Shown in pieces: positions 41,090 through 52,434 of a stretch of 64,000 nucleotides of DNA. A model generated the notes under the pieces. That model made no database searches and had not been told where the DNA came from. It worked only from the letters and a program-made list of their open reading frames with translations. The number at the start of each line of letters is the position of its first letter. Within the stretch, counting starts at the first letter, position 1. The stretch lies in NCBI RefSeq assembly GCF_014649795.1, contig NZ_BMTS01000012.1, positions 248,001 to 312,000 on the forward strand, in the 5' to 3' direction. The translations under genes and the position numbers were made by a program. The stretch is from Streptomyces melanogenes. GTDB lineage: Bacteria; Actinomycetota; Actinomycetes; Streptomycetales; Streptomycetaceae.

Positions 41090-42346
41090 ATGACGACCCA
41101 GCAGCTGCGCATCCCCGCCCCGTCCGCCGCCCCCGACCCGGGCGCCGCCGGCCGCCGCACCCGGTACGCCGCCGTCGCCGCCACCTGGCTCGCCACGCGC
41201 GCGTTGATGCTCTACCTCCTGATCGACGACTCGATCGGCGTCGGCGGAGTGACCGGCGAGGTGTACGTCCTGTACCGCCAGTGGTACGAACAGCTGACAG
41301 CCGGTCACTTCCCCTACGGCGACTCCACCTGGCAGTACCCGCCGGGCGCGGGCGCGGTGATCCTCGCCCCCTCGCTGCTGCCGTTCCTGACCTTCTTCCA
41401 GGCGTTCGTCGCGCTGACCCTGGCCGCCGACGCGCTGATCGCCTTCGCGCTGGTACGGGCCGGGGCCCGGGCGGGCGGCAGCCCGGCGGGCGCCTGGCTG
41501 TGGGTGGGCGGCCTGCCGCTGCTGCTGCACCTCCCGTACGGCCGCTACGACGTCCTGGTCACCGCCCCTGCCGTGGCCGCCCTGCTCTGCGTACGGCGCA
41601 GACCGCGGCTCGGCGGGGCGCTCGCGGGCCTCGGCGCCCTCGTCAAGGTCTGGCCCGCCCTGACCCTGCTCGGCACCCCGCGCGGTCGCACCACGCGCGC
41701 GTCGTGGATGTCGGCGCTCGGCGCGGCCGCCACCCTGCTCGCCGTCCTCGCCCTCGGCTTCAGCCACACCCTCGACTTCCTGCGCCAACAGGGGAACCGG
41801 GGCGTCCAGATCGAGTCCCTCGGCGGCACCGCCCTCCAGCTCGCGCACCTCTTCGCGCACTGGCCCGGCCGGGTCGTCTACCGGTACGGGGCCATGGAGT
41901 TCACCGGCCCGTACGTGTCCAGTGTGGCGCGGCTGGCGCTCGCCCTGACCGCGGCCGCGTTCTGCTGGCTGCTGCTGTGGCGGGTCAGGGCGTGCCGGTG
42001 GACGGCGGCCACCCCGGCGGACGCGGCGCTCTGCGCGGTCCTGCTGTTCACCGTGACCAGCCGGGTGATCAGCCCGCAGTACCTGGTCTGGCTGCTCGGC
42101 CTCGCCGCCGTGTGCCTGACCTCCCGGCAGACCAGCCAGCGGCCCGTCGCCCTGCTGACGCTGCCCGCCGCGGCCCTCAGCGCCCTCGCCTTCCCGACCC
42201 TGTACGACCAGGTCATGGCCGGGACCGCGGTCGGCACCTCGCTGATGGTCCTGCGCAACGCACTGCTGCTCGGCGCCGCTTTGCTCTCCTGCCGCCGCCT
42301 GTGGACGGCGACGGTCGCGCGGCCCGTTGTCAGTGGGCCGCGATAG
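41090..42346 (+). CDS. GT87-like polytopic membrane protein
   Basis: This 418-residue membrane protein starts at ATG 41090 with no clear ribosome-binding site; the upstream 59 bp holds a DasR-like motif. About 10 helices are predicted. The first loop reads YVLYRQWYEQLTAGHFPYGD and TWQYPPGAG, the motif pattern of GT87/DUF2029 mannosyltransferase-like proteins; later VKVWPALTLLGTPRGR and SRVISPQYLVWLLGL also fit. These enzymes use polyprenyl-phosphate sugars outside the membrane. It follows tagH closely, suggesting that it belongs to the wall-polymer set. Donor and acceptor are unknown. Confidence 0.85.
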   Translation: MTTQQLRIPAPSAAPDPGAAGRRTRYAAVAATWLATRALMLYLLIDDSIGVGGVTGEVYVLYRQWYEQLTAGHFPYGDSTWQYPPGAGAVILAPSLLPFLTFFQAFVALTLAADALIAFALVRAGARAGGSPAGAWLWVGGLPLLLHLPYGRYDVLVTAPAVAALLCVRRRPRLGGALAGLGALVKVWPALTLLGTPRGRTTRASWMSALGAAATLLAVLALGFSHTLDFLRQQGNRGVQIESLGGTALQLAHLFAHWPGRVVYRYGAMEFTGPYVSSVARLALALTAAAFCWLLLWRVRACRWTAATPADAALCAVLLFTVTSRVISPQYLVWLLGLAAVCLTSRQTSQRPVALLTLPAAALSALAFPTLYDQVMAGTAVGTSLMVLRNALLLGAALLSCRRLWTATVARPVVSGPR

Positions 42347-42413
42347 TCTCGTTCCCGATCGGCAGGAAGGCCTCGGCAGTGCCGCAAGAGGCCCTGGGGG
42401 AAGGGGGATCGAG

Positions 42414-43451
42414 GTGTCCGACACACATTTCGCGCCGCTGCGCGCGGACGACCCGCGCCAGATCTCCGGCTATGTCCTCGAAGCCCGCATCGGCGAGGGC
42501 GGCATGGGCACGGCCTACCTCTCCCGCACCCGGGGCAACCAGCCCGTGGCACTGAAACTGATCCGCAGGGAGTACGCGGAGAACGAGGAGTTCCGCCGCC
42601 GCTTCGCGCGCGAGGTCGAGGCCGCCCAGCGGGTGTACGGCGCCCATGTCGCCCCCGTCCTGGACCACTCGGCGCAGGGCCCCCGCCCTTGGCTCGCCAC
42701 CCGCTACATCCCGGGCATCCCGCTCGACGACGCCCTGGAGGCGCACGGACCGCTGCCGCCCGGCGCCGTGCTGCACCTGTTGGCCTGCGCGGCCCGCGCG
42801 CTGGACTCCGTGCACCACGCCGGGGTGATCCACCGCGATGTGAAGCCCGGCAACCTGCTGCTCGCCGCCGACGGCCCCTGGCTGCTCGACTTCGGCATAG
42901 CCAAGGCCGCCGGGGCGGTCCGGCTCACCACCACCGGACGGCTGGTGGGCACCCCGAAGTACATGTCGCCCGAGCATGCCCTCGGACGTGAACTCACCCC
43001 GGCCGCCGACGTCTTCGCGCTCGGGCTGCTCGCCGGTCTCGCCGCCACCGGGCGGCATCCGTACGGGAAGGGCAGCGCCCTGGCGGTCGCCGCGCGCATC
43101 GCGGGAACCGACCGCGAGCCGCCGGACCTCACGCCGTACCCCGAACCGCTGCGCGAGGTGCTGCGGCTCTGTCTGGCCGCCCGGCCCGAAGAGCGGCCCG
43201 CCGCAGCCGAGTTGGCCGCGCTGTGCCGTCGGCTTTCCGGCCGGGGCCCGCTCGACTTCGCCGGCTGGCTGCCCGCGCCGCATCTGGCCGCGATCGCCAC
43301 CAGGGAGGCGGCGGCCCGGCTGCGGATGGCCCTGCCGGACGCCCCGACGGTCCCGGCGATGCCCCCGACCGCGCCGCTGACGGTCCGTGATCCCGACGCG
43401 GCCGAGTTCATCCGCCGAGTGCGCGGGACCAGGCGTTCAGGAGCTGAGTAG
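42414..43451 (+). CDS. Soluble Ser/Thr protein kinase
   Basis: This 345-residue Hanks-type kinase has no membrane helix. A GTG at 42414 gives VSDTHFAPLRADDPRQISGY and then the glycine loop ARIGEGGMGTAY (24-35), the ATP lysine in VALK (48), HRDVKPGN, LLDFGIAKA and GTPKYMSPEHAL. The C-terminal 60 residues after DFAGWLP are short and Ala/Pro-rich. It is a close paralogue of the next gene over the kinase domain and the following DFxGWLP motif, so the two arose by tandem duplication. It probably runs with the next gene, 80 bp downstream. Confidence 0.9.
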   Translation: MSDTHFAPLRADDPRQISGYVLEARIGEGGMGTAYLSRTRGNQPVALKLIRREYAENEEFRRRFAREVEAAQRVYGAHVAPVLDHSAQGPRPWLATRYIPGIPLDDALEAHGPLPPGAVLHLLACAARALDSVHHAGVIHRDVKPGNLLLAADGPWLLDFGIAKAAGAVRLTTTGRLVGTPKYMSPEHALGRELTPAADVFALGLLAGLAATGRHPYGKGSALAVAARIAGTDREPPDLTPYPEPLREVLRLCLAARPEERPAAAELAALCRRLSGRGPLDFAGWLPAPHLAAIATREAAARLRMALPDAPTVPAMPPTAPLTVRDPDAAEFIRRVRGTRRSGAE

Positions 43452-43531
43452 TACCCGCGACCGCCGCCCGCGTAGGCTCTGCGCCCGCAGGAGTTGACGG
43501 CACGTCGGGTGCCACGATCGGGGGAGGAACC

Positions 43532-45400
<1,869 letters not shown>

Positions 45401-45415
45401 GCGCGCCAGGGCAGA

Positions 45416-45457
45416 AAGAAGGGGGGCACCCACCTCGCGGTGGGTGCCCCCCTTCTT
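45416..45457. terminator. Perfect 19-bp bidirectional terminator
   Basis: AAGAAGGGGGGCACCCACC pairs perfectly with its complement around the loop TCGC, between the convergent kinase (stop 45400) and glutamate dehydrogenase (stop 45483). A-tract on the left and T-tract on the right make it a classical terminator on both strands. Confidence 0.9.
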
Positions 45458-45482
45458 CAGCCCTTCAGCCCTTCAGCGCGAC

Positions 45483-48400
45483 TCAGCTGTGCGTACGCAG
45501 CAGCGTCCGCATGGTCCGCATCGCCACCGACAGGTTCGCCAGGTCGAACGCGTCCGAGCCCTGGATCTCCTCCAGCGTCGTGCGCGCACGGCCGAGGATC
45601 GCCGCGTTCTTCTCCTCCCACGCCTTGAACCGCTGCTCGGGCGACGACGTTCCGTTGCCGACCGAGAGCACGTCCTGGGTGAGACCCGCGTGCGCCGCGT
45701 ACAGGTCCTCGCGGATGGAGGCGCGGGCCATCGACTGCCAGCGGTCGGCCCGCGGGAGCTCGATGATCCGGTCCATCAGCTGGGTGATCCGCAGCCGGTC
45801 CGCGAGGTCGTAGTACACCTCGGCGACGGCCAGCGGGTCCTTGCCGGTGCGGCCCGAGATCGCCACGACGTCGAGCGACGGGAACGCGGAGGAGAACCCG
45901 GCGACCCGGCGCGCGAGCTCGTCCGGCACGCCGGCCGCGGTGAGCTCGTCCAGGATCGACTGGTACCACTCCAGGTCCGCGCCCTTGAGCATGTTCGCCA
46001 GCTCGCCCCAGACCTTCTCGACGCCCTCGCCGAAGTCCGCGATGGTCTCGGCGATCTGGAGCGGCTGCGGCCGGTTGTTGAGCAGCCAGCGCGTGCCGCG
46101 CTCGACGAGACGGCGCGAGTGGAGCCGGATGCGGGTCTGGACGTCGGCGTCGACCTTGTTGTCGAGCGCCTCCACCGCGTCCCACACCGCGTTCAGACCG
46201 AAGATCTCGCGGGCCGCGGTCTGCGCCCGGACGATCTCCTCCATGGACGCGCCGGTCTCCTCCCGCAGGCGGTGCAGGAAGGTCGAACCACCGGTGTTGA
46301 CCGTGTCGTTGACCAGGACCGTGGTGACGATCTCGCGGCGCAGCGCGTGCCCGTCGATGGCCTCGGGGAACTTCTCGCGCAGCTGCTTCGGGAAGTACGC
46401 GTGGAGCAGCTTCTGCAGGTACGGGTCGTCCGGCAGGTCCGTGTGGACCAGCTCGTCGGCCACCGTGATCTTGGTGTACGCGAGCAGGACGGCGAGCTCG
46501 GGCTGGCTCAGCCCGCGCCCGTTGTTGAGCAGCTCGCGGATCTGGCGGTCGGTCGGCAGGAACTCCAGGCCGCGGTCCAGGTGGCCGTCGCGCCCGAGGC
46601 GGCGCATGAACCGCTGGTGGGCGTGGAGCAGCGACGGCGACTGCGCGACCGCGTTGGCCAGGGCCGTGTTCTGCGCGTAGTTGTTGCGCAGCACCAGCTT
46701 GCCGACCTCGTCGGTCATCTGGGCGAGGATCTTGTTGCGCTGCTTGACGGTCATGTCGCCGTCCGCGACCAGGCCGTTGAGCAGGATCTTGATGTTCACC
46801 TCGTGGTCGGAGGTGTCCACGCCCGCGCTGTTGTCGATCGCGTCGGTGTTGACCTTGCCGCCGTTGCGGTCGAACTCGATCCGGCCGAGCTGGGTCAGAC
46901 CCAGGTTGCCGCCCTCGCCGACGACCTTGACCCGCAGGTCCTCGCCGTTGACGCGGATCGCGTCGTTGGCCTTGTCGCCGACGTCCGCGTTGGACTCGGC
47001 GGACGACTTCACGTACGTACCGATGCCGCCGTTCCACAGCAGGTCCACCGGCGCCTTGAGGATCGCCTGCATCAGCTCGGCGGGCGTCAGCTTGGTGATG
47101 CCCTGCTCGATGCCGAGGGCCGCGCGCATCTGCGCGTTGACCGGGATCGACTTGGCGGTACGCGGGTGGATGCCGCCGCCCGCGGACAGCAGCTCCTTGT
47201 TGTAGTCCGCCCAGGAGCTGCGGGGCAGGTCGAACAGCCGGCGGCGCTCTGCGTACGAGACCGCCGCGTCCGGAGACGGGTCGATGAAGATGTGGCGGTG
47301 GTCGAATGCGGCGACCAGGCGGATGTGCTCGGAGAGCAGCATGCCGTTGCCGAACACGTCACCGGACATGTCGCCGACGCCCACGACCGTGAAGTCCTGG
47401 GTCTGGCTGTCGTGGCCGAGCTCGCGGAAGTGCCGCTTGACGGACTCCCAGGCACCGCGCGCGGTGATGCCCATGCCCTTGTGGTCGTATCCGGCGGAGC
47501 CGCCGGAGGCGAACGCGTCGCCGAGCCAGAAGTCGTAGCTGATCGCCACGTCGTTGGCGATGTCCGAGAAGGTCGCGGTGCCCTTGTCGGCGGCGACCAC
47601 CAGGTAGGTGTCGTCCTCGTCGTGGCGCACCACGTCGGACGGCGGCACGACCTCGCCCGCCACCAGGTTGTCGGTGATGTCGAGCAGCGCCGAGATGAAC
47701 GTCTTGTACGAGGCGATGCCCTCGGCCAGCCACGCGTCGCGGTCCACGGACGGGTCTGGGAGCTGCTTGGCGACGAAGCCGCCCTTGGCGCCGACCGGCA
47801 CGATGACGGTGTTCTTCACCATCTGCGCCTTGACCAGGCCGAGGATCTCCGTACGGAAGTCCTCGCGGCGGTCGGACCAGCGCAGACCACCGCGCGCGAC
47901 CTTGCCGAAGCGCAGGTGCACGCCCTCGACGCGCGGCGAGTACACCCAGATCTCGAACGCCGGGCGGGGCGCCGGCAGGTCCGGGATGGCCTGCGGGTCG
48001 AACTTCATCGAGACGTACGCGTGGGGGTTGCCCTCGGCGTTCTTCTGGAAGTAGTTCGTCCGCAGCGTCGCCTTGATGACGGTGAGGAAGGAGCGCAGGA
48101 TGCGGTCCTCGTCGAGCGAGGCGACCTGGTCGAGCGCGCCGTCCAGCTCTTCGAGCAGTCCGTCGATGAGCTCGGTGCCCGCGCTCTGGCGGCCCGGCGA
48201 CATCCGCGCCTCGAAGAGCGAGACCAGCAGCCGGGTGGTGTGGACGTTGTCGCGGAGGGTGTCCTCCATGTAGTCCTGGCTGAAGGTCGAACCGGCCTGG
48301 CGCAGGTACTTGGCGTAGGCGCGCAGCACCATCGCCTGGCGCCAGTTGAGCCCGGCGCGCAGCACCAGCGAGTTGAAGCCGTCGTTCTCGGCGGCGCCGG

Positions 48401-50453
48401 TCCAGGTGGCGGCGAAGGCCTCCTGGAAGCGCTCGCGGGCGTCGTCCGCGAGGTAGTCGCCGTTGCCGTTGAGCTTCTTCGGCAGGCGCAGGCCGAAGTC
48501 GTAGATCCACGCGTGCGTGCGGTCGGCGCAGCGCAGCTCGTAGGGGCGCTCGTCGGTGACCTCGACGCCCAGGCGCTGGAGGACCGGCAGCACGGCCGAG
48601 AGCGAGACCTGCTCGCCGATGCGGTAGATCTTGAACCGGCGCTCGCCGGGCGCCGCGTTGACCGGCTCGTACAGCGAGAGCGCGAAGTCCTTGCGGCCGT
48701 GGGTGAGCTGCTCCAGGTGGACCAGGTCGGCCACGGCGGCGCGCGGCGAGTGGTCGGCCTTGTAGCCCTCGGGGAAGGCGTGGCCGTAGCGGCGCAGCAG
48801 CTCGGCGGCGCGCTCCTCGCCGCACTCGGCGTTCAGCGCGTCGGAGAAGCCGTCGGCCCAGGAGCGGGCGGCCTCCACCAGGCGGGCCTCGATGCGCTCG
48901 GTGTCGGCGTCGGTGAGGTCGGGCAGCTCGGTGCCGGCGGGCACCCGCACCACGAAGTGGAGCCGGGACAGGATCGACTCGGTGTTCCAGGCGGTGAAGT
49001 CGACGCTGGTGCCGCCGAGCTCCTCCTTGAGGATGTCGATGAGCCGCAGCCGCACGCCCGTGGTGTAGCGGTCGCGGGGCAGGTAGATCAGCGCCGAGTA
49101 GTAGCGCCCGTACTCGTCCTGGCGCAGGTAGAGGCGCAGGCGGCGGCGCTCCTGGAGGTAGAGCACCGAGGTGACGATGGACCGCAGCTGGTCGGCCGGG
49201 GTCTGGAACAGCTCGTCGCGCGGGTAGGTCTCCAGGATCTGGAGCAGGTCGCGGCCGTCGTGGCTGTTGGGCGAGAACCCGGCGCCGCGCAGCACCTCGT
49301 CGACCTTGCGGCGCACGACCGGGACGCGGCGGACCGACTCGGTGTACGCGGCCGAGGAGAACAGGCCGAGGAAGCGGCGCTCGCCGACCACGTTGCCGTT
49401 CTCGTCGAACTTCTTCACCCCGACGTAGTCGAGGTAGGAGGGCCGGTGCACGGTGGCCCGGCTGTTGGCCTTGGTGAGCACCAGGAGCTTGTGCTCGCGG
49501 GCCTTGGCGCGCGCGTCGGCGGGCAGCCGCTCGAAGGACGGGCTGACCGGGTGGCTGTCGTCGCCGCCGTGCTGCGGGTCGGAGCGCAGGATGCCGAGGC
49601 CGGTGCCGGGCACGGCCGCCAGCGAGTCGTCCTCGCGCAGCTCGTACTCGCGGTAGCCGAGGAAGGTGAAGTGGTCGTCGGAGAGCCAGCGCAGCAGCTC
49701 CCGGGCCTCGTCCACCTCCTCGTCGTTCAGGTCGCCCGCCTTGGGCTCCTTGGGCAGCTCGTCGGCGATGCGCAGCGCGGAGTCGCGCATCTTCTCCCAG
49801 TCCTCGACGGCTTCCCGTACGTCGGACAGCACCCGCAGCAGGTCGGCGGTGATCTGCTTCAGGTCGGCGCGGTCGGTCTCGCGGTCGATCTCGACGTGGA
49901 TCCAGGACTCGGTGAGCGCGTCGTGCGGCAGGCCGCCGGTCTGGGCGCCGGTGTCCAGGACCTCGATGAGCTTGCCGGTGAGGTCGCGGCGGACCACGAC
50001 CTGCGGGTGGATCACTACGTGGATGCCGCGGCCCTGGCGGGAGAGCTCGTTGGTGACGGAGTCCACGAGGAAGGGCATGTCGTCGGTGACGACCTCGACG
50101 ACCGAGTGGCTGCACGTCCAGCCGTTCTCCTCGACGGTCGGGGTGTGCACCCGCACGCTCGCCGTGCCCTGGGGGCGGTTTTCGGCCAGCCTGTAGTGCG
50201 ACAGGGCGGCGCCGAAGACGTCGACCGGGTCGCGGTCCGTGAGGTCCTCGGGAGCGGTGTGCAGGTAGTAGCGCTGGAGGTACCCGAGGACGGCGTCCCC
50301 GCCAGGACCTTCCTCCCCCGCGGTCCCGGTAGTGGCTGCCCGGTCCTGGGGGGCGCCCCCCAGACCGCCGGGGCCCCCCACCGGGCTGTTCTCAGCTACC
50401 CGGGCGGCCCGTGCGAGCAGCTCGGCCTTGGCTTCGTCCAGCTTGGTCTGCAT
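45483..50453 (-). CDS. gdhA: NAD-specific glutamate dehydrogenase, large (180-kDa) class
   Basis: This 1,656-residue enzyme interconverts glutamate and 2-oxoglutarate with NAD. It belongs to the large class first known from S. clavuligerus, which is allosterically controlled by amino acids such as aspartate. The start is MQTKLDEAKAELLARAARVA. A long N-terminal regulatory part with ACT-like segments leads to the catalytic core (about 730-1,230) with WSDRREDFRTEILGLVKAQM, the lysine-bearing VIVPVGAKGGFVAKQL, VGVGDMSGDVFGNGML and FIDPSPDAAVSYAERRRLFD. A helical C-terminal domain follows. Residues 26-52 (GGPGGLGGAPQDRAATTGTA...) are Gly-rich and encoded partly by a GC palindrome, an apparent insertion. 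The opposite strand shows a 1,680-codon open frame that is a codon-bias shadow. Confidence 0.96.
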   Translation of the reverse strand: MQTKLDEAKAELLARAARVAENSPVGGPGGLGGAPQDRAATTGTAGEEGPGGDAVLGYLQRYYLHTAPEDLTDRDPVDVFGAALSHYRLAENRPQGTASVRVHTPTVEENGWTCSHSVVEVVTDDMPFLVDSVTNELSRQGRGIHVVIHPQVVVRRDLTGKLIEVLDTGAQTGGLPHDALTESWIHVEIDRETDRADLKQITADLLRVLSDVREAVEDWEKMRDSALRIADELPKEPKAGDLNDEEVDEARELLRWLSDDHFTFLGYREYELREDDSLAAVPGTGLGILRSDPQHGGDDSHPVSPSFERLPADARAKAREHKLLVLTKANSRATVHRPSYLDYVGVKKFDENGNVVGERRFLGLFSSAAYTESVRRVPVVRRKVDEVLRGAGFSPNSHDGRDLLQILETYPRDELFQTPADQLRSIVTSVLYLQERRRLRLYLRQDEYGRYYSALIYLPRDRYTTGVRLRLIDILKEELGGTSVDFTAWNTESILSRLHFVVRVPAGTELPDLTDADTERIEARLVEAARSWADGFSDALNAECGEERAAELLRRYGHAFPEGYKADHSPRAAVADLVHLEQLTHGRKDFALSLYEPVNAAPGERRFKIYRIGEQVSLSAVLPVLQRLGVEVTDERPYELRCADRTHAWIYDFGLRLPKKLNGNGDYLADDARERFQEAFAATWTGAAENDGFNSLVLRAGLNWRQAMVLRAYAKYLRQAGSTFSQDYMEDTLRDNVHTTRLLVSLFEARMSPGRQSAGTELIDGLLEELDGALDQVASLDEDRILRSFLTVIKATLRTNYFQKNAEGNPHAYVSMKFDPQAIPDLPAPRPAFEIWVYSPRVEGVHLRFGKVARGGLRWSDRREDFRTEILGLVKAQMVKNTVIVPVGAKGGFVAKQLPDPSVDRDAWLAEGIASYKTFISALLDITDNLVAGEVVPPSDVVRHDEDDTYLVVAADKGTATFSDIANDVAISYDFWLGDAFASGGSAGYDHKGMGITARGAWESVKRHFRELGHDSQTQDFTVVGVGDMSGDVFGNGMLLSEHIRLVAAFDHRHIFIDPSPDAAVSYAERRRLFDLPRSSWADYNKELLSAGGGIHPRTAKSIPVNAQMRAALGIEQGITKLTPAELMQAILKAPVDLLWNGGIGTYVKSSAESNADVGDKANDAIRVNGEDLRVKVVGEGGNLGLTQLGRIEFDRNGGKVNTDAIDNSAGVDTSDHEVNIKILLNGLVADGDMTVKQRNKILAQMTDEVGKLVLRNNYAQNTALANAVAQSPSLLHAHQRFMRRLGRDGHLDRGLEFLPTDRQIRELLNNGRGLSQPELAVLLAYTKITVADELVHTDLPDDPYLQKLLHAYFPKQLREKFPEAIDGHALRREIVTTVLVNDTVNTGGSTFLHRLREETGASMEEIVRAQTAAREIFGLNAVWDAVEALDNKVDADVQTRIRLHSRRLVERGTRWLLNNRPQPLQIAETIADFGEGVEKVWGELANMLKGADLEWYQSILDELTAAGVPDELARRVAGFSSAFPSLDVVAISGRTGKDPLAVAEVYYDLADRLRITQLMDRIIELPRADRWQSMARASIREDLYAAHAGLTQDVLSVGNGTSSPEQRFKAWEEKNAAILGRARTTLEEIQGSDAFDLANLSVAMRTMRTLLRTHS
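50341..50367. repeat. Palindromic GC element inside the glutamate dehydrogenase gene
   Basis: CTGGGGGGC pairs with GCCCCCCAG, extended by CGGTC / GACCG with one bulge, over 27 bp. It lies in codons for the Gly-rich N-terminal stretch of the dehydrogenase. Similar palindromes are usually intergenic in Streptomyces. Confidence 0.6.
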
Positions 50454-50944
50454 GTCCTCTGGCTCCTGTCGCGCGCCGTTGCGTGACGTAGGTAGAAGCG
50501 GCGCAACGCCACGACGCGGGGTGTCCGGTCGGAGTCGACGTTATGCCGCGATGAGAGATGCCCGGGTCGTTATTGGCCATTTTCGGCGAAGGGCCCGGGA
50601 TACGGGAATCAGCGAGGGCCCGGGCACTGTGGCACTCCGGGCGCAGGGCAGGGGCGTCAGTGCCCCTGCGGGATATCGCGCTGATCACGGGTCAAGGCTA
50701 TCGCCCCGCCCCCCCGAACCGTCATGAGCCGTATGTGTACAAAAGCGGGGCCCGAAGTTTGACAGTCTGGACAGCGACGCGCGCCGTCCGTGTGCCCTCT
50801 TGGCAAACCGGCCGGGCCGGGGCACGTTTGCCCCGTACGCGCGGTGCGCCGAGCGGCACCGCGCACACCCCTGGGAACGGCGGGGCGAAGAGCCCCGCGC
50901 ACCCTGTACGAGCCAGGCACGCACGGTCGACTCCGGGAGCACCG
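50454..50944. other. 491-bp divergent gap (glutamate dehydrogenase / DJ-1 protein)
   Basis: No gene is supported. It holds an 8-bp hairpin at 50648-50669 (GCAGGGGC / GCCCCTGC, loop gtcagt) and a spaced inverted repeat GGCAAAC (50802-50808) / GTTTGCC (50826-50832). TTGACA at 50759 has no good -10 partner that I can see. GGGAG precedes the 50945 start. Confidence 0.6.
50648..50669. terminator. Hairpin in the divergent gap
   Basis: GCAGGGGC-GTCAGT-GCCCCTGC is a perfect 8-bp stem with a 6-nt loop, roughly midway between the two divergent genes. It may insulate the two promoters or act as an attenuator in one direction. Confidence 0.4.
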
Positions 50945-51511
50945 ATGGCAGCCAAGATCCTGATCGTGACCGGCGACGCGGCGGAGTCGCTGGAGGTCCT
51001 CTACCCCTACCAGCGGCTGCGCGAGGAGGGCTACGACGTCCACATCGCCGCCCCCGCCCGCAAGAAGCTCCAGTTCGTGGTCCACGACTTCGAGCCGGGC
51101 TTCGACACGTACACCGAGAAGCCGGGCTACACCTGGCCGGCCGACCTGGCCTTCTCGGAAGTCGATCCCGGCCAGTACGCCGCGCTGGTGATCCCGGGCG
51201 GCCGGGCGCCCGAATACCTGCGCAACGACCCCGAGCTGCGCAAGATCCTCAAAGCCTTCTTCGACACGGACAAGCCGGTCGCCCAGATCTGTCACGGTCC
51301 CCTCCTGACCGCCGCGATCGGCGGCCTCAGCGGCCGCCGGGTCACCGCGTACCCCGCCCTCGAACTCGACATGCAGGCCGCCGGCGCCAGCTTCCGCGAC
51401 GCGGAAACGGTCGTCGACGGCACCCTGGTCTCCGCCCGCGCCTGGCCGGACCACTCCACGTGGATGCGGGAGTTCCTGACCGTGCTGCGGGCGAAGGCGC
51501 CGGTGACGTAA
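50945..51511 (+). CDS. DJ-1/PfpI family protein
   Basis: This 188-residue protein starts at ATG 50945 behind GGGAG: MAAKILIVTGDAAESLEVLY. The nucleophile elbow AQICHGPLL places Cys before His-Gly as in PfpI proteases and deglycase-like DJ-1 members, and VIPGGRAPEYLRNDPEL is the family motif preceding it; Glu in the early ESLEVLY segment would complete the site. Functions in this family include chaperone, protease and glyoxalase-like activity; the specific one cannot be told. It faces away from glutamate dehydrogenase and has no operon partner. Confidence 0.9.
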   Translation: MAAKILIVTGDAAESLEVLYPYQRLREEGYDVHIAAPARKKLQFVVHDFEPGFDTYTEKPGYTWPADLAFSEVDPGQYAALVIPGGRAPEYLRNDPELRKILKAFFDTDKPVAQICHGPLLTAAIGGLSGRRVTAYPALELDMQAAGASFRDAETVVDGTLVSARAWPDHSTWMREFLTVLRAKAPVT

Positions 51512-51678
51512 CCGGGGCGCGGCCTCTCCGGGCACACCTGGGTGCCCCTCTGGGCGGCCCGGGAGGCCGGGCTCGCCGTCAGGCGGCCCTCAGCGCCGCG
51601 TGCGGGGCGTCTCCGGGCGTCCCGCACCATCCGGTGCCCTGCGGTGCCCGCGGACCCCGCCACGTCCGTACGAGGCCG

Positions 51679-52353
51679 TCAGCCCGCCAGCAGCTCCGCC
51701 GTCTCGACCGCCTCCGCCAGCGTGTCCACCACCGGCACGCCCGCCACCGCGAGGCTGGCCCGGCTGTGCGACCCGCCGGTGAACAGCACCGCCCGCGCGC
51801 CGACGTGCGCCGCGGCCACGGCGTCGTCCACCGCGTCCCCGATCACCACGACCCGGTCGGCGGATATCCCCTCGCCCGCCTCCCGCAGCAGCGTCAGATG
51901 CCGGACCATGTGCTCGGCCTTGCTGCCGTGCGAGGGGCCGGTGCGCCCGTCGACGCGCAGGAAGTGCTCGGTGATGCCGTGCCGGCGCACGATCGGCACC
52001 AGGTGCTCGTGGGGCGCCATCGACAGCAGCGACTGGCTGCGCCCGGCCGCCCGGCGCGCGGCGAGCAGCTCGGCGGCGCCCGCCGTGAGCGCGCAGGCGT
52101 CCGCCCGGCGCCAGTAGTGCTTGTGGAACGCCTCGTCCATCACGAGCCACTCCGCCTCGGTCGGCAGCCGCCCCATCAGCCGCTCGTAGAAGCGGGGTAT
52201 CGGCACGCAGTACAGCTCGCGGTACCGCTCCAGCGTGATCGGCTCCAGGCCGAGCTCCGCGAAGGCGGCGTTGGTCGCCTCGATGACCGCGGTGATGTCG
52301 TCGAGCAGTGTGCCGTTCCAGTCCCAGACCAGATGCGTCGTGCGCTTCCCCAT
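51679..52353 (-). CDS. HAD family hydrolase
   Basis: This 224-residue protein starts at ATG 52353 (MGKRTTHLVWDWNGTLLDDI). Motif I is VWDWNGTL: the nucleophile Asp is present but the usual second Asp is Asn, as in several small phosphatase-like HADs. Motif II is SMAPH (Ser), motif III a Lys in GSKAEH, and motif IV VVVIGDAVDDAVAA. The insertion after motif I is helical (C1 cap), giving a phosphoglycolate-phosphatase-like fold. The upstream frame stays open for 20 codons without support. The substrate is unknown. It forms a leftward pair with the gene upstream. Confidence 0.88.
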   Translation of the reverse strand: MGKRTTHLVWDWNGTLLDDITAVIEATNAAFAELGLEPITLERYRELYCVPIPRFYERLMGRLPTEAEWLVMDEAFHKHYWRRADACALTAGAAELLAARRAAGRSQSLLSMAPHEHLVPIVRRHGITEHFLRVDGRTGPSHGSKAEHMVRHLTLLREAGEGISADRVVVIGDAVDDAVAAAHVGARAVLFTGGSHSRASLAVAGVPVVDTLAEAVETAELLAG

Positions 52354-52434
52354 GCCAGAACGGTACCCACCCCCACTGACAACGGACCGCGCTCGGGCCC
52401 TTGAGGTGCCCAAAGGTGCAGGTCAGCCGTGCTG

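Noticed and set aside
45444..50486. A 1,680-codon open frame opposite glutamate dehydrogenase
   Set aside because: It mirrors the dehydrogenase codon by codon, is rich in Val/Leu/Asp/Arg/His as expected from antisense of high-GC coding DNA, and has no recognisable domain.
50757..50790. TTGACA-like promoter before the DJ-1 gene
   Set aside because: No acceptable -10 element lies at 16-19 bp, so it is not reported as a promoter.
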